From contig NZ_JAMQQG010000286.1 of the NCBI RefSeq assembly GCF_023716925.1, forward strand, positions 1-52,270: DNA of 52,270 nucleotides, written 5' to 3'. Each line of letters starts with the position of its first letter. Position 1 is the first letter of the stretch. Source of the DNA: Frankia sp. R82 (GTDB taxonomy: Bacteria > Actinomycetota > Actinomycetes > Frankiales > Frankiaceae). Position numbers and translations under genes: made by a program. The notes below the pieces were generated by a model. The model was not told where the DNA came from. It made no database searches and saw nothing but the letters and a program-made list of their open reading frames with translations. Positions 17,985-28,856 of the stretch are shown here, piece after piece.

Positions 17985-20900
17985 TGTGGCAGCCCGAACT
18001 GCTGGCGCAGCAGATCGACGTTGAGCCGCAGCGTGTGGCCGTCGTCGAGCTCGTCCAGCACCGGATAGTTGTCGATGTTGAACAGGCGGCGCAGGTTGAC
18101 TGCGAAGCCGCTGGCCCGCCGGGAGAGCTCGCCGGCCCGTTCGGCCACGACGGCTGTCGCCAGCGTGCCGTTCGCGTCCAGCAGCGCCCGTACCGCGGCT
18201 TCCACCTTGCCCACGTCCAACGGCCGAGCCAGGCCCCTGAGCTGGGACTGGAACAGCTCGGAGCCTAGTAGCCCGGCGACGAGGCGCTCGACCGGATCCT
18301 TCTGGCCACCCGGCGGGGACGGGGCTGTCGACGTCGAACTGCCGGCGGATGTGGCGGGGCCTGGATCGACTCCGCTGCTGGCCGGCTGGGGCAGCTCGAA
18401 CAGGGCCGGGCCGGCCTGTTCCGTCGTGGGCCGGCGACGCTTGCGCGGAGCAAGGGCCGTCTCCGCTGCCCCGCCCGTGACCTCGCGATCGGCGGTGAAC
18501 GAGCCGATGCGGACGGTGTCACCGTCGAGGCTGGGGAGCCACTCGGGCGCCTGCAGGGACCACCAGCGGGGACGCTGATCAGGCAGCGGACGCCAGCCGG
18601 GGGGCAGTTTACGGTGCGTCGATGTCGCGGACAGCCGGAACGGCAGGAAGGCCAGCACCGGAACGGTCGCCTCAGCCGGCGACGCCCCGCCGTGATAACC
18701 GCCCTTACGGCCCAGATAGTGCAGCGCCGGGTCCCAGAGTGCGACGATGCGACCGCCGGGTGCGAGCACCCGTGGCCCGGTGAGCACCACCTCGCCATCG
18801 CCGGTCGCGTTGTCGCCGGTCGCGTTGTCGCTAGCGTTGCCGTCGTTTTCGGCCGGGACGCGATGCCGTGCCGATGCGGCGTCAGCCGCCGCGAGTCCCA
18901 CCGCGCCATGATCGACGATATGGCCGTGGTCGCTGGTCACGATCACCACCCGGTCGGCGTTGCGGGCGTAGGCGAGCACCGCACGCAGTCTGCCGAAGTC
19001 GGCCAGGCTCCAGCCGACGTCCTCACGTTGGCGGCCCTTGTCGAGGCTGTCATCGACTGTGTTGATGACGACGGCGACCAGTGGAGTGTCGGAGGTCAAC
19101 GCCTGGGTGAGGTCGCGATCCAGCGGGGAGCCGGGCGCGCCGTCCAGATCGGCGTGGTGGAACAGTCGGGCGCGGTGCCTGCCCCAGCGTGGATGGTGCT
19201 CGAACGCGACCTTCTCGGTCCCCTTGTCGCCACTGGCCAGCTTGCCGACCAGCAACGAGGTGCGCGAGGTCTTGGTGATGGTTGGCAGCACGGCGAGGGC
19301 GGCCTGCCGGCGGGCGGAGCTGGCCGGCTCACCCGTGGCCTCGCCCGCAGGGGAGCCGAGCGGGTCGCACTCCTGCCAGCGGTCGCGGCGCAGCTCGGTG
19401 GCGAGCTGGGTGGCGACGGCGGCGCTCATACCGTCGAGCACGACCAGCAACGCGCGCCTGCCCCCGCTGGCACCGCTGGCGGTCACGACCGGTGCGACAA
19501 CCCGGTCAAGAATCTCCTCGACGAGCAGTGGCCCGCCGGGCATAGCCGGGCCGGCCGTCCAGTCGGCGAGCAGCCGCGCGAAGGACGCGTCGAGGGCACG
19601 CCGCCGCCGGGTCGCGACGCGGAACAGATCGCCGTACACCGTGCCGATGGCGGGCACCAGCTCTCCGCTGGCCAGGTGGCCGAGTGCGACGTCGACCCAC
19701 GCCGAGTCGTCCAGGTGGGCGTGCAGGGCGGCGGGCAGCGTCGTCGGCTCGTCCGGTCGGTCCCTGCTTCGACGCTTCGTGCCGGACATGCCGGACATGC
19801 CGGACGTGCCGATCTCGCCGGCTGTGACGCTGCGCAGCGAACCGGTGGGCTGGGTGGCGAGCCAGCCCACGATCCGCACCGCCATCACCGCCCGCTCGAC
19901 CTCGGCCCGGTCGATGCCTGCCAGGTGGTGCGCGCGCAGCGCGCCGACGGCGGCCACGACGTCGTGCGCGGCGGTCGCGAGCAGTGCGCGGTTGACGCCC
20001 GACTCGGCGGACGTCAGGAAGTCGCGGATCGTGGTGGCGACGAGCGACAGCCGATGGCGCAACCCGGTCCGCAGGATGTCGCTGGCGGCGCCGGCCGCTC
20101 GGCCGTCGAGCTCGTCGAGCAGGCGCTCGGCGGTGTCGAGCAGGGTCGGGAGCTCGTCGTCCGGGTGCAGGGTGGACGAGGCCGCACTGAGGGTGAGACC
20201 GAGCCGGCTCGTGCCCGGGCGCGTTGCCACGAGTGCGGTCGTCACGACCTCGCGGGTGGCGTCGGCGAACGCACGCATGGACGTCTCGTCGAGCCGGGCA
20301 TCGCCGAAGTAGCGTTCCACACGGACTTTGGCCCGTTCGACGGCCGCGGCCTCCACGGCGGCCGGTCGGGCGGAGCCGTCCGGGTCAGGGTGTGGCCAGA
20401 GGCAGTCGCACACCAGGCCGAGGGCGAGCGCCCGATCGCCGTTGCCGGCGGCGACCAGGGTGAACAGGGTCCGCCCGGCGCGGCCGGTCCGGTCGCCGAG
20501 GTAGGTGATGAGGCCGGTGCGCTCGTCGTCGCCGAGCCGGTGCACCGCCTCGGTCGCGCCGGGGACGGTTGTCCAGCGCAGCAGGGTGGCGATGTCGAGG
20601 TCGGCGGCGCCGAGACCAAACTCGCTCAGGCCGAGCCGGACGGCGGCGAGCTCGGCGAGCGCGTCCTCACGGCTGAGCAGGCCGCCGGGCCGGCGCGGCC
20701 AACCGGCGGGCGGGCGGGCTTCCAGCAGCGCCTGGATGATCCAGCGATCCTCGGGGGCACGCAGCCGCGGATCGGCCTGGGTGGCACCGAAATCCTCCAG
20801 CACGGCCGCCCACGGTTCGATGACGTCGACCCGCTGGCGGTGGACCTGCGAGAGCACCGTGTCGCCGAGAACCTCCTCGTCGGCGTCGGTGAGCAGCACC

Positions 20901-21181
20901 AGCCAGCCGTCCTCGACGGGGTCACGGGCCCAGCGGGTGATCTCCTCCAGCACCGCGAGCGGTGACACGCAGGGCACCACCCGCACCGGCCGGCCGCCGG
21001 CAGCAAGCTCCACGGGCGCCGGCCAGTCCGGCTGGGCACGGACCAGCAGGACGCGCGGCTGACCACCGGGGTTGGTGTGCACGGCGCGTTGCAGCCGGCC
21101 GACCCGGACCTGCACGACGGCCGGGGTCACCCGGGGTGCGGCGGTCCCCGCGGGGCTCGTCGTGGCTACCGGGATGGTCAC
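17981..21181 (-). CDS. pglZ: BREX-2 phosphatase-fold protein PglZ
   Basis: This 1066-residue protein starts at GTG 21181, which overlaps the pglY stop as GTGA. The frame extends 34 codons further but only over the pglY end. The PglZ domain of the alkaline-phosphatase superfamily is in the middle: metal-site LLVVLDGMSAAVATQLATEL near residue 580 and VVIVTSDHGHIVDHG near 750. The conserved C-terminal region (LLGSELFQSQL to LRRLFNIDNYPVLDELDDG) is typical of the type 2 form. In the Pgl system PglZ counteracts the toxicity of PglX and is required for phage resistance. The Asp and DHGH metal ligands are intact, so activity is expected. Confidence 0.95.
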   Translation of the reverse strand: MTIPVATTSPAGTAAPRVTPAVVQVRVGRLQRAVHTNPGGQPRVLLVRAQPDWPAPVELAAGGRPVRVVPCVSPLAVLEEITRWARDPVEDGWLVLLTDADEEVLGDTVLSQVHRQRVDVIEPWAAVLEDFGATQADPRLRAPEDRWIIQALLEARPPAGWPRRPGGLLSREDALAELAAVRLGLSEFGLGAADLDIATLLRWTTVPGATEAVHRLGDDERTGLITYLGDRTGRAGRTLFTLVAAGNGDRALALGLVCDCLWPHPDPDGSARPAAVEAAAVERAKVRVERYFGDARLDETSMRAFADATREVVTTALVATRPGTSRLGLTLSAASSTLHPDDELPTLLDTAERLLDELDGRAAGAASDILRTGLRHRLSLVATTIRDFLTSAESGVNRALLATAAHDVVAAVGALRAHHLAGIDRAEVERAVMAVRIVGWLATQPTGSLRSVTAGEIGTSGMSGMSGTKRRSRDRPDEPTTLPAALHAHLDDSAWVDVALGHLASGELVPAIGTVYGDLFRVATRRRRALDASFARLLADWTAGPAMPGGPLLVEEILDRVVAPVVTASGASGGRRALLVVLDGMSAAVATQLATELRRDRWQECDPLGSPAGEATGEPASSARRQAALAVLPTITKTSRTSLLVGKLASGDKGTEKVAFEHHPRWGRHRARLFHHADLDGAPGSPLDRDLTQALTSDTPLVAVVINTVDDSLDKGRQREDVGWSLADFGRLRAVLAYARNADRVVIVTSDHGHIVDHGAVGLAAADAASARHRVPAENDGNASDNATGDNATGDGEVVLTGPRVLAPGGRIVALWDPALHYLGRKGGYHGGASPAEATVPVLAFLPFRLSATSTHRKLPPGWRPLPDQRPRWWSLQAPEWLPSLDGDTVRIGSFTADREVTGGAAETALAPRKRRRPTTEQAGPALFELPQPASSGVDPGPATSAGSSTSTAPSPPGGQKDPVERLVAGLLGSELFQSQLRGLARPLDVGKVEAAVRALLDANGTLATAVVAERAGELSRRASGFAVNLRRLFNIDNYPVLDELDDGHTLRLNVDLLRQQFGLPQ

Positions 21182-24100
21182 GATGCCGGCTGCCAGACGA
21201 TCTCGATGTCGCCGGGTTGGTCGCCGACATGGGCACGTAGCTCGGCCAGGGCCTGGTCCAGGTCGCTGGCACGGATCCGCCACCGCCGCGCCGCCCCGGT
21301 CGGTGGCTCGACCTTTACTGGCTCGATCTTCGATGGATCGACGATCGGTGGCGTGATGATGACCGGCGGTGTGATCACGGGTGGCGGTGTGATGACAGGT
21401 GGCGGTGTCACCACCGGCGGAGGTGTGATGATCGGTTTGGTGGTCGTCTGGGTGGCGCGTCGAAGCAGTGCCGTCGCCTTGACCCGGGCGTCGCTGAGCA
21501 CCGCGGCCAGCGGGCTGATCACGTTCTCGTCGGCGGCGCCGACGGCCCGGATCCGATCGAGGATCTCTCGAGCCTCGGTCTGGTACGGCTCGGGCAGGCC
21601 GGCGATGACGCCGAACGTCTCGTCCCAGGGCGCTGCCGTGATCGCCGCGGTGAGCTCGGCGGCGTGGCTCATGCTGACCAGGAGTCGCTTCGCGGAACCG
21701 CCGAGGTCGGCCCGCGCGAGGCGCGCCACGATCTGTGGGCCGGCCTTGGGGTCGTCCAGCGCCGAGAGCAGGTCGCGAGCGGCCCGCGCGGTGCGTAGCC
21801 GGCCGCCGGCCGTGCCCTCGCCCGCCGACTCGGCGCCGGCGCTGGCGCCGACACCGGTCTGCGGATCAATCCCGAGATCGGCCGCGTGCGCCTCCAGGAC
21901 CGCGACCAGCTCCTGGCTGGCCGACCAGCGAAGCCTGGCCTTCGCGACCAGCTCCTCGGTGAAGGCGCGCAGCAGCCGGCCTCGCAGCAGAGCCGGCGGT
22001 CGCACCCCGAACAGGGCCTGGGCACGTTCCCCGGCTTCCGCCCACTCGGCCGGGTCGGGCAGCGGCTGCTCGCGCAGCGTCATGTCCTTGCTGATCGCGG
22101 TCAGCTCGGGCGGCGGTGCCAGCAGGCCGCCATACCGGTACCAGGCCCGGTCGGTCTGCTCGGCATATGCGGCGACGACCAGATGGGCGACGTGATCGTC
22201 CAAACCGCGCGCCTTCGGTTCGTCGATCCAGCGCAGCAGATCGGCGACCCGCAGCTCGCTGACGCCCGAACCGGCCGAGCCCGAGCTGGACGAGCCCGGG
22301 CCGGCGTTCAGCGCGGCCTGGGCGGCGTGCCGGGTGAAGTGGTCGACCCATTCGCGGCCGAGCGCGAAGCGCACCTCGTGCATCACGCCGAGCCCGAGCG
22401 CCGGGGCGATCCGGCGCACCGGCCCACGGTCGCTCTTCGCGACCTCGATGGATCCGCCGTCGGCCTCGGCCGCCTTCGTGACGTAGCCGAGCACCAGCTT
22501 GAGGTCGGCGAGCTTCACCGGCACGCCGGTCTGGTCGGGGTCGAGATCCGGATGGCCGGGGAACTGGTCGGCGAGCAGGTCGCCGACGAGCCGCCGTGCC
22601 GCGTCCCGAAACGACGCGCCGAGCGGCAGGGTCGGGTTCAGGCCGGGCCACAACGACCGCAGATGGTCGTTGAAGTCGGCGGTGACGTCGTGTTCGTCCT
22701 TGGAGGTGAGCCCGTAGGCCGAGCGCAGCGTCGTTTTCGTCTTGGTGAGCAGCGCGTCATAACGGCTTTTTAGCACGCTGCGGGCCCGCTGGCGGTCGTC
22801 GGCGCTCAGGTGCTGGGCGTGGCTGTCGAACCGGTGGCCGCCACCGGCGAGCAGATGGTCGAGGCGGACGAGCATGCCCAGGTCGACGAGGCGGGCCGCG
22901 GTGAAGTCGGCCGGTATCCAGCTGACGGTCCGGTGCTGGACGCCCGCGCCGCGCAGCCGTTCGATCCGGGCGCGGGCGTTGACCGGCGGCTCGGCGGCGT
23001 CGTCGAACGGGTAGTCGACGACGATCCGCCAGGACTCCGGGTCGAGGGGGGCGAGCTGGTCGTCACGCAGCTCCGCGCCACGCACCGAGGCGAAGACGAC
23101 CTCGGCGGAGCGCTTGCTACCCCGCCAGACGAGGTCGAGCCGGTCACCGAAGGCATCGCCGGTGACGGTGACCCCCAGCTCCTCGACGAGGATCCGCCGC
23201 ACGAGGGCCCGCCGGTTGCCTGCGCTGTCGTAGCCAACGGCGGAGTTGAGGATGCTGTCGACCTCGACGCCGACCAGCTCCAGGCCGACCCCCGGGTCGC
23301 CGCCGTCGACAGGCAGGTACTTGATCTCGCCGAACTGGCCGGCCCACCGTTCGACCTTCTTGCCGACCTGACCGGCCTCGCCGCCCGGGATCGGGCTGGT
23401 GATGCTGCCGTGGTTGAGCGCCGAGAGCCGCCGCGGGGTGAGGTTGTGCAGCGCCGGGACGCTCGGGGCGAGGGCCGCGAGCAGCAGCGTCTTGACCAGC
23501 CGGTCGTCGGCGGTGAACCGGCGGACCTTGGTGGCAAGCACCTGGTCGACCGCCGCACCGGTGGCCTGGGCGCGGCGGACCTGGGCCAACGCCTCCTCGT
23601 CGAGGCCCTCGGCATCGAGCAGGTACGGACGCAGCCGGCGGCCGTAGAGCTTCTGGGCGGCGTCGAACTCGGCCTTGAGCACGTCGGTGAACGGCGTGTC
23701 GGCACCCCAGGTGATGACGTCCCACAGGTCACCGAGCGGGACGACCTGGCCCAGGCGCAGGTCGTCGCGGTGGTCGACGAGCAGCTGGCGCATCAGTTTC
23801 AGCGCGGTCCGGTTGCGCTGCAGCGCGGAGGACACGTGCACGAGGGTGTCCATGAACGCCGGACTGAACGGGTAGGACAGCCGGAAGGCGTCCCGGTCGG
23901 CGCCGATCTGGGAGCTGCCGCCGAGCATCGTCTCCCACACCTCGGCGCGGACCTTCGCCGTCGTCTCGAACGCCTTCTCGATCGCGCGTGCGGCGTCGGC
24001 GTTCGACGGTTTCAGCAGCCGGCGGTTGGCGATCAGCGGGAGGTTGCGGTCCTCCAGGATGATCTTGTCGAAGCGGCCGTCGGCGAGGGTGAGGACGTCG

Positions 24101-25167
24101 AGGAAGCTCAGCCGCACGTCGCCGGCTACCTGCTCGCCGACCAGTTCGCGCAGGTCACGCTGGCGGGCGATGAAGCTGACGATCGGAACGGCCCGGGCGC
24201 CCAGCCCGCCCTCGACGAAGTTGGTGACCTTCTGGACCTCACGGGAGACGAACGACGGGTCGCCCATGTTGTTCGCCAGCCACAGGATCAGCTCGTCGAG
24301 GAACAGGATGACCGCGTCGTAACCGAGGTCCTTGGCATGCCGGGCGATCTCGGCGAGGCCGGCGTCCAGGGAGATGAAGCCCTCGGCGTCCTCGCGCAGG
24401 TCGCGGTAGGTGTTCGCGAACCAGGTCGAGAGCAGGTCGGAGACCAGCCGGCGACGGGCGGCCGCGTCGTGGGCGGCCGGGGCGAGCGCCGCATCCAGCT
24501 CGGCCGCCGTCCAGGAGGCGTCGTCGCCCCACTCGTCCTGCTCGCCACCGCCCTGCCCACCGAGGCCCTGTCCGCCGAGGCTCTGCGTGTCGCCACTGGA
24601 GCCGGCGCGGTTCAGCTCGGCGAGGAAGGTGGCGTCACCGACCTTGGCCCGCACGTTGCGGGCCTCGTCCAGCAGCGCCTCGGCGCGGTGCACCGCGGGG
24701 ACCGGCGCGCCCGGATGCAGGGTGCGCAGGTGGTCGGCGTAGCCACCGAGGACACGCTGCTCGATCGACTTGGCGCCCAGCAGGTGGAACGGGACCAGCA
24801 GGAACTTCTTGCCGGCCAAGCCCGCGTCGTGCTTGCCGAGCACATCGGTCAGCCGGTCGTCGAAGCTGTGGGCGGCCGGCTCGCCAAGCAGCAGCGCATA
24901 CAGCACCGCCATGAAGTGCGACTTGCCGGAGCCGAAGGAACCATGCAGGTAGACGCCCTTCGACGCCCCGGTGCTCACCGCCTGCGCGATCAGGCCGAGC
25001 CCCTCGTCGAAGTTCCCGACGAGCCGATCGGTCAGCACGTAATCGCGCATCGTCGCGGCCGCGTCGGCGACACCCTCGGTGAGCTTGAGGACGAAGTCAC
25101 TGTCGGAGGTCCGCTCCGGAATGTCGATGACCTCGCGCAGCAGCGGCTGGGACGACGGGCTGGTCAT
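21178..25167 (-). CDS. pglY: BREX-2 P-loop ATPase PglY
   Basis: The 1329-residue ATPase starts at ATG 25167, behind CGAGGTGG. It begins MTSPSSQPLLREVIDIPER. Walker A is HGSFGSGKSHF near residue 75 and Walker B is VILFLDELILWL near 289. The N-terminal architecture is that of the BrxC/PglY family. Near the C-terminus lies a linker of about ten TPPPV/TPP steps (DNA about 21320-21440), followed by a small terminal domain ending DIEIVWQPAS. PglY is the large ATPase of type 2 BREX and probably forms a complex with PglX and PglZ on DNA. It begins 67 bp after the pglX stop and overlaps pglZ by 4 bp. Confidence 0.94.
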   Translation of the reverse strand: MTSPSSQPLLREVIDIPERTSDSDFVLKLTEGVADAAATMRDYVLTDRLVGNFDEGLGLIAQAVSTGASKGVYLHGSFGSGKSHFMAVLYALLLGEPAAHSFDDRLTDVLGKHDAGLAGKKFLLVPFHLLGAKSIEQRVLGGYADHLRTLHPGAPVPAVHRAEALLDEARNVRAKVGDATFLAELNRAGSSGDTQSLGGQGLGGQGGGEQDEWGDDASWTAAELDAALAPAAHDAAARRRLVSDLLSTWFANTYRDLREDAEGFISLDAGLAEIARHAKDLGYDAVILFLDELILWLANNMGDPSFVSREVQKVTNFVEGGLGARAVPIVSFIARQRDLRELVGEQVAGDVRLSFLDVLTLADGRFDKIILEDRNLPLIANRRLLKPSNADAARAIEKAFETTAKVRAEVWETMLGGSSQIGADRDAFRLSYPFSPAFMDTLVHVSSALQRNRTALKLMRQLLVDHRDDLRLGQVVPLGDLWDVITWGADTPFTDVLKAEFDAAQKLYGRRLRPYLLDAEGLDEEALAQVRRAQATGAAVDQVLATKVRRFTADDRLVKTLLLAALAPSVPALHNLTPRRLSALNHGSITSPIPGGEAGQVGKKVERWAGQFGEIKYLPVDGGDPGVGLELVGVEVDSILNSAVGYDSAGNRRALVRRILVEELGVTVTGDAFGDRLDLVWRGSKRSAEVVFASVRGAELRDDQLAPLDPESWRIVVDYPFDDAAEPPVNARARIERLRGAGVQHRTVSWIPADFTAARLVDLGMLVRLDHLLAGGGHRFDSHAQHLSADDRQRARSVLKSRYDALLTKTKTTLRSAYGLTSKDEHDVTADFNDHLRSLWPGLNPTLPLGASFRDAARRLVGDLLADQFPGHPDLDPDQTGVPVKLADLKLVLGYVTKAAEADGGSIEVAKSDRGPVRRIAPALGLGVMHEVRFALGREWVDHFTRHAAQAALNAGPGSSSSGSAGSGVSELRVADLLRWIDEPKARGLDDHVAHLVVAAYAEQTDRAWYRYGGLLAPPPELTAISKDMTLREQPLPDPAEWAEAGERAQALFGVRPPALLRGRLLRAFTEELVAKARLRWSASQELVAVLEAHAADLGIDPQTGVGASAGAESAGEGTAGGRLRTARAARDLLSALDDPKAGPQIVARLARADLGGSAKRLLVSMSHAAELTAAITAAPWDETFGVIAGLPEPYQTEAREILDRIRAVGAADENVISPLAAVLSDARVKATALLRRATQTTTKPIITPPPVVTPPPVITPPPVITPPVIITPPIVDPSKIEPVKVEPPTGAARRWRIRASDLDQALAELRAHVGDQPGDIEIVWQPAS

Positions 25168-25234
25168 GAGCCACCTCGGGTGGTCAGGCGAGTGGTCTGA
25201 TGCATCCGAGTACGGATGGTACGGACGGGGTCCG

Positions 25235-28200
25235 TCACTTTTGCGCCGCCTTCCGGCCACGGGCGGCCGGCGCCGGGCGCCAGCCGGTGAGGGCGTCGGC
25301 GGTCAAGTTGTTCCGGCCCATCACGTCGGCGAGGAACGCGTCGTAGACCTCGGCAGGCGAGCCGTCGTACATCGGGTCAACCTCGTTGTGCCACTGACGC
25401 ACCCAGGGCATCACCTCGTGCAGGCCGGCGAGCAGCGGAGTAAGGCGTTCGGCGTTCCAGCCGTCGTTGTCCTGGCGTTCGACGATGAGGGTCGCCAGCG
25501 CCTGGGCCTGCTCGCGGTGGTCCCAGCCTGCCCAGCCGATCAGCAGCGTCGGATCGTTGTCCGGCCCGGCCGGCTGATAGGAGATGAACCGCTCCTTGGG
25601 AACATCCAGCTTGCCCCGAGCTCGCCAGTAGCTGGGCTTGCGAAAATCGGCCGGGGCGTACTTCGGCGGCACCGGAATGCTGTCGCGGATCGCCTTCGAG
25701 GCCTCCGGATCCGCGGCGGCGTCCTCGGCACGCTGCCGGTCCCAGACCAACTCCCAGTCGGCCCGCTTGACCAGACCAGAGTCTTTGTAACGCAGGGCGG
25801 AGAGGAACGGGACATGCTCGTTCTCGACCAGATCCCTGACGACCCTGGCCAGGTTCTCGCCCGGCCGGTAGATCTCGGCGACGGCGACGAAGTCCGCGTC
25901 GCCGGCCAGCTCGTCGGCGAGCCTCCCGGTGGTCCACAGCCGGGGCTGGACCATGTCGTCGACGTCGGCGAACCACAGTTCGCGGGCCTCCAGCCGGTCA
26001 AGCAGCCAGTCCCGCAGCGCCGCATCCTGAAGCTTGTCCCACCCCTCGGTCGCCCACCGGCGCTTGTACTCGGGCCGCTCGATCAGCCCGATGTTCCGAT
26101 CGGTCTCCATGACGGAGATCCGCTTCTCCACCAACGCCCGGTACTCGGCCGGCCAATGCTCGGGCAGCTCGGTGATCGGGGTGGAGCCATGCCGGGCGAA
26201 CCACTCCGATGCCTCCTCACCGGCCGCGATCTTCCGCGCCAGCACAACCTCGAACGCCCGCTCCCCCAACCTGATCTCAGGAACATCGTCCATCGGCAAC
26301 GTCAACTCATCGGCGAGCAGCCCGTACTGCCGATAAACCTGCCAGTCCAACTCCTCCTGCAACGCAATCATCCGCGCCCGGACGGACTCCCACTCGACCT
26401 GTGCCGCGGCCAGCCGGCCTCGCGTCGGCACCTCGTCTGCAGCCACCGACACTGGGCTCACCGCCGTCAGCCCCTGCGCCAGGCCATCCAGCTCCCGCGC
26501 CAGGTCCAACGGATACTCCGCTGGCAGCGGGAAATCTCGAAGCTTGGTACCGGTGAACTCGTAAAACCGCTCCCAAGCCTGGGACTTAACACCCTCATTT
26601 ACACCCTGACTACCCTTATCATGACTGACCTGCTTGAGCCAGAAGCACGCCGTCGAGCTGTTCAGTACGCCCAGTAACCCCAGATGCTCCCCCTCGCTCG
26701 CATTAATCGGCAGCTTCAGAACTGGCGCTGTGTCTTTTATTGGAATTCCCGCGCGCTCAAGAAAGAAGTGATTATGTGTAGCAACACGCGGATAAGCGAT
26801 TGTGGAAGTACCGTTCATCTTGGAGTGGTACAACTCTCGCCATTCATACCAAGGCCGACCAAGATCACGAAGCGGAACACCGAACCGCTTCCGGAGTGAA
26901 AGTGGCGTTCTCAGCGGCCAAAGAAGATGAAGTATCATGCCGAGGTTGTGGGCGGCGTGCAACTCCCACTTTGCCGAGTACGGCGTTAGGATCCATACAG
27001 GCTCGACCAGTCCCCAATCTCTCACAAATGAACCCTCGACAGCGCAGCTTAGGGAGACCTCAGACCCGAGGGTCGCTGTTCGTCTAACGACATATGCGGA
27101 ATCGTCGCCGGTCGTCACCATTCGCCCGGCTGTGTCAATTATTTTGGCGAGTGGCGGCCGTCCAATATTCAGCCATTCGGCTAGGTCGGCGGCTCCACCG
27201 CCAGACAAGCTCCATGGATGCCGGAAATACCGGCCGATCGGAACATCGGCACACGATACCCATGGGCTCACGCTTCCTGGATGATCATATTGCTTCTTGA
27301 TGGCTGACCATACAAGCCCTTTGGAAGGATCGGTCGGGATACTTGGCTCGCCGAGAATGCCGAGTACCGACCGAACGACACCCCCCTTGCTGGGCCACTG
27401 CCGGCGGCCAAGAATAATTACGGTCGGCGTTCCATGGTGTGGAATATGTGCCAGCGAAACATCGATCACTCTATTTAGAGTAATTTCCGGGAGGAAGTCA
27501 CGTACCAATTTTGTGCCAAACTCACGCTTCATGAATGAATTTGCTGTGATTTGTCCAACAAAACCACCGCCACCGGCAGCACCGTCCGGACGCGCAAGTT
27601 TAAAAAGGCGCTCGAAAAATGGGATAGTTAGAGCATATTCACGATGACAGTATGCGTAACGATCGCGATAAGCTTTAGAAATTTTCTTATCTGCCACCTG
27701 AATGTAAGGAGGATTCCCCACGACCGCATGGTAACGACCCTCGTCGAGAATCCCAGGGTGAGCAGCAAGATCCTCTGTGGCGTAGGTGAATTCCGCGAGT
27801 TCGTCGCGGGCATCGCCGAAGAGGTCTGGTTGACGATACTTGATCAGCGAGTCACCGGTGGCGACATGCAATGGGAATGTGTAGCCGGCCGCCGAGTCCA
27901 AGACCGTCACCCCGGCGACACGAAGTGCCTCGATGGTCAGGCGGAACTTGGCAATGGCCGATGCGTAGGGGTTGACATCGACGCCGTGCACCGCATCCAG
28001 TGCTAGCTGTACCCGTTCGAAGACGTCGCGGTCGGGGGCGTTTTTCTCCCACTCGGCGAGCAGTCTGCGGAACGCCCCCAACAGGAAATGGCCGGAGCCG
28101 CAGGTGGGGTCGATGAGTTTGACGACGTCGTAGCCGAACTCGTCGATGGCGGGGGTCAGGGTCAGGTCGAGGATGAACTCCTCGACGAACTCCGGGGTCT

Positions 28201-28807
28201 GGAGCAGGGCGTACTTCTTGCGAACGTCTTCGGAGAGGTCCTGGTACAGGTCGCCGAGGAAACGGGTGTCCCAGGTTGCGTCGGTGAAGTCGTGGATCAG
28301 GGTGCCGGACTCGGTGCGCCGCCGCCAGAAGGCAAGGAGGTTCTTGGCCGCGTCGTGGGTGGGCGGGATCTGGAACAGGGCGTTGTGCCGTCGGTCGAAC
28401 AGGGCGGCGCCGACCGATACTTTGGCGATCTCGTCGAAGCTCGCCAGCAGCCAGTCGCGGGCCGTCTTCTCCGGGTGGCGGGTGTAGAAGTCCTCGGTGC
28501 GCTCTTCTGCGAGGGTGAGGCGGGCCGTCGTGGGGCCGGCGAGGTACGGGTCGCCGATCAGGCCGTTGTCCTCGCAGAAGCGGACAAACACGGTGCCCAG
28601 CACCCAGGCGACCGCCGCCTGGGTGACCCGCTCACCGAGCCAGGCCGACCAGGTCGCCGCCGTCCGGCCGACTTTGAAGGCCCGGTCGTACTCGGCGCGC
28701 AGCCGCGTTCCGACCTCGGTCACCTCGTCGACCTGCGCCCGCAGATCCTTTTCCAGGTCCTTCACCTGCCGCTGAGCGTCCTTCAGCAACGCCACCCGGT
28801 CGATCAC
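25235..28807 (-). CDS. pglX: BREX-2 adenine-specific DNA methyltransferase PglX
   Basis: This 1190-residue protein starts at GTG 28807, behind GGGGGAGAGG. The SAM-binding motif [14 protein letters not shown] is near residue 240 and the catalytic NPPY ([14 protein letters not shown]) near 365, both of N6-adenine methyltransferase type. A long C-terminal region contains the presumed target-recognition domain. The DNA from just after NPPY to about residue 740 (27730-26590) is visibly AT-richer and uses codons such as AAA, ATT and TTT that are rare elsewhere, a sign of domain exchange. PglX marks host DNA in BREX and Pgl systems and is the specificity subunit. It sits 49 bp after pglW and 67 bp before pglY. 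Confidence 0.95.
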   Translation of the reverse strand: MIDRVALLKDAQRQVKDLEKDLRAQVDEVTEVGTRLRAEYDRAFKVGRTAATWSAWLGERVTQAAVAWVLGTVFVRFCEDNGLIGDPYLAGPTTARLTLAEERTEDFYTRHPEKTARDWLLASFDEIAKVSVGAALFDRRHNALFQIPPTHDAAKNLLAFWRRRTESGTLIHDFTDATWDTRFLGDLYQDLSEDVRKKYALLQTPEFVEEFILDLTLTPAIDEFGYDVVKLIDPTCGSGHFLLGAFRRLLAEWEKNAPDRDVFERVQLALDAVHGVDVNPYASAIAKFRLTIEALRVAGVTVLDSAAGYTFPLHVATGDSLIKYRQPDLFGDARDELAEFTYATEDLAAHPGILDEGRYHAVVGNPPYIQVADKKISKAYRDRYAYCHREYALTIPFFERLFKLARPDGAAGGGGFVGQITANSFMKREFGTKLVRDFLPEITLNRVIDVSLAHIPHHGTPTVIILGRRQWPSKGGVVRSVLGILGEPSIPTDPSKGLVWSAIKKQYDHPGSVSPWVSCADVPIGRYFRHPWSLSGGGAADLAEWLNIGRPPLAKIIDTAGRMVTTGDDSAYVVRRTATLGSEVSLSCAVEGSFVRDWGLVEPVWILTPYSAKWELHAAHNLGMILHLLWPLRTPLSLRKRFGVPLRDLGRPWYEWRELYHSKMNGTSTIAYPRVATHNHFFLERAGIPIKDTAPVLKLPINASEGEHLGLLGVLNSSTACFWLKQVSHDKGSQGVNEGVKSQAWERFYEFTGTKLRDFPLPAEYPLDLARELDGLAQGLTAVSPVSVAADEVPTRGRLAAAQVEWESVRARMIALQEELDWQVYRQYGLLADELTLPMDDVPEIRLGERAFEVVLARKIAAGEEASEWFARHGSTPITELPEHWPAEYRALVEKRISVMETDRNIGLIERPEYKRRWATEGWDKLQDAALRDWLLDRLEARELWFADVDDMVQPRLWTTGRLADELAGDADFVAVAEIYRPGENLARVVRDLVENEHVPFLSALRYKDSGLVKRADWELVWDRQRAEDAAADPEASKAIRDSIPVPPKYAPADFRKPSYWRARGKLDVPKERFISYQPAGPDNDPTLLIGWAGWDHREQAQALATLIVERQDNDGWNAERLTPLLAGLHEVMPWVRQWHNEVDPMYDGSPAEVYDAFLADVMGRNNLTADALTGWRPAPAARGRKAAQK

Positions 28808-28856
28808 AAGCCTCTCCCCCACCCACGCACAACAGATATCAGCGGCTTTCCAGTGG

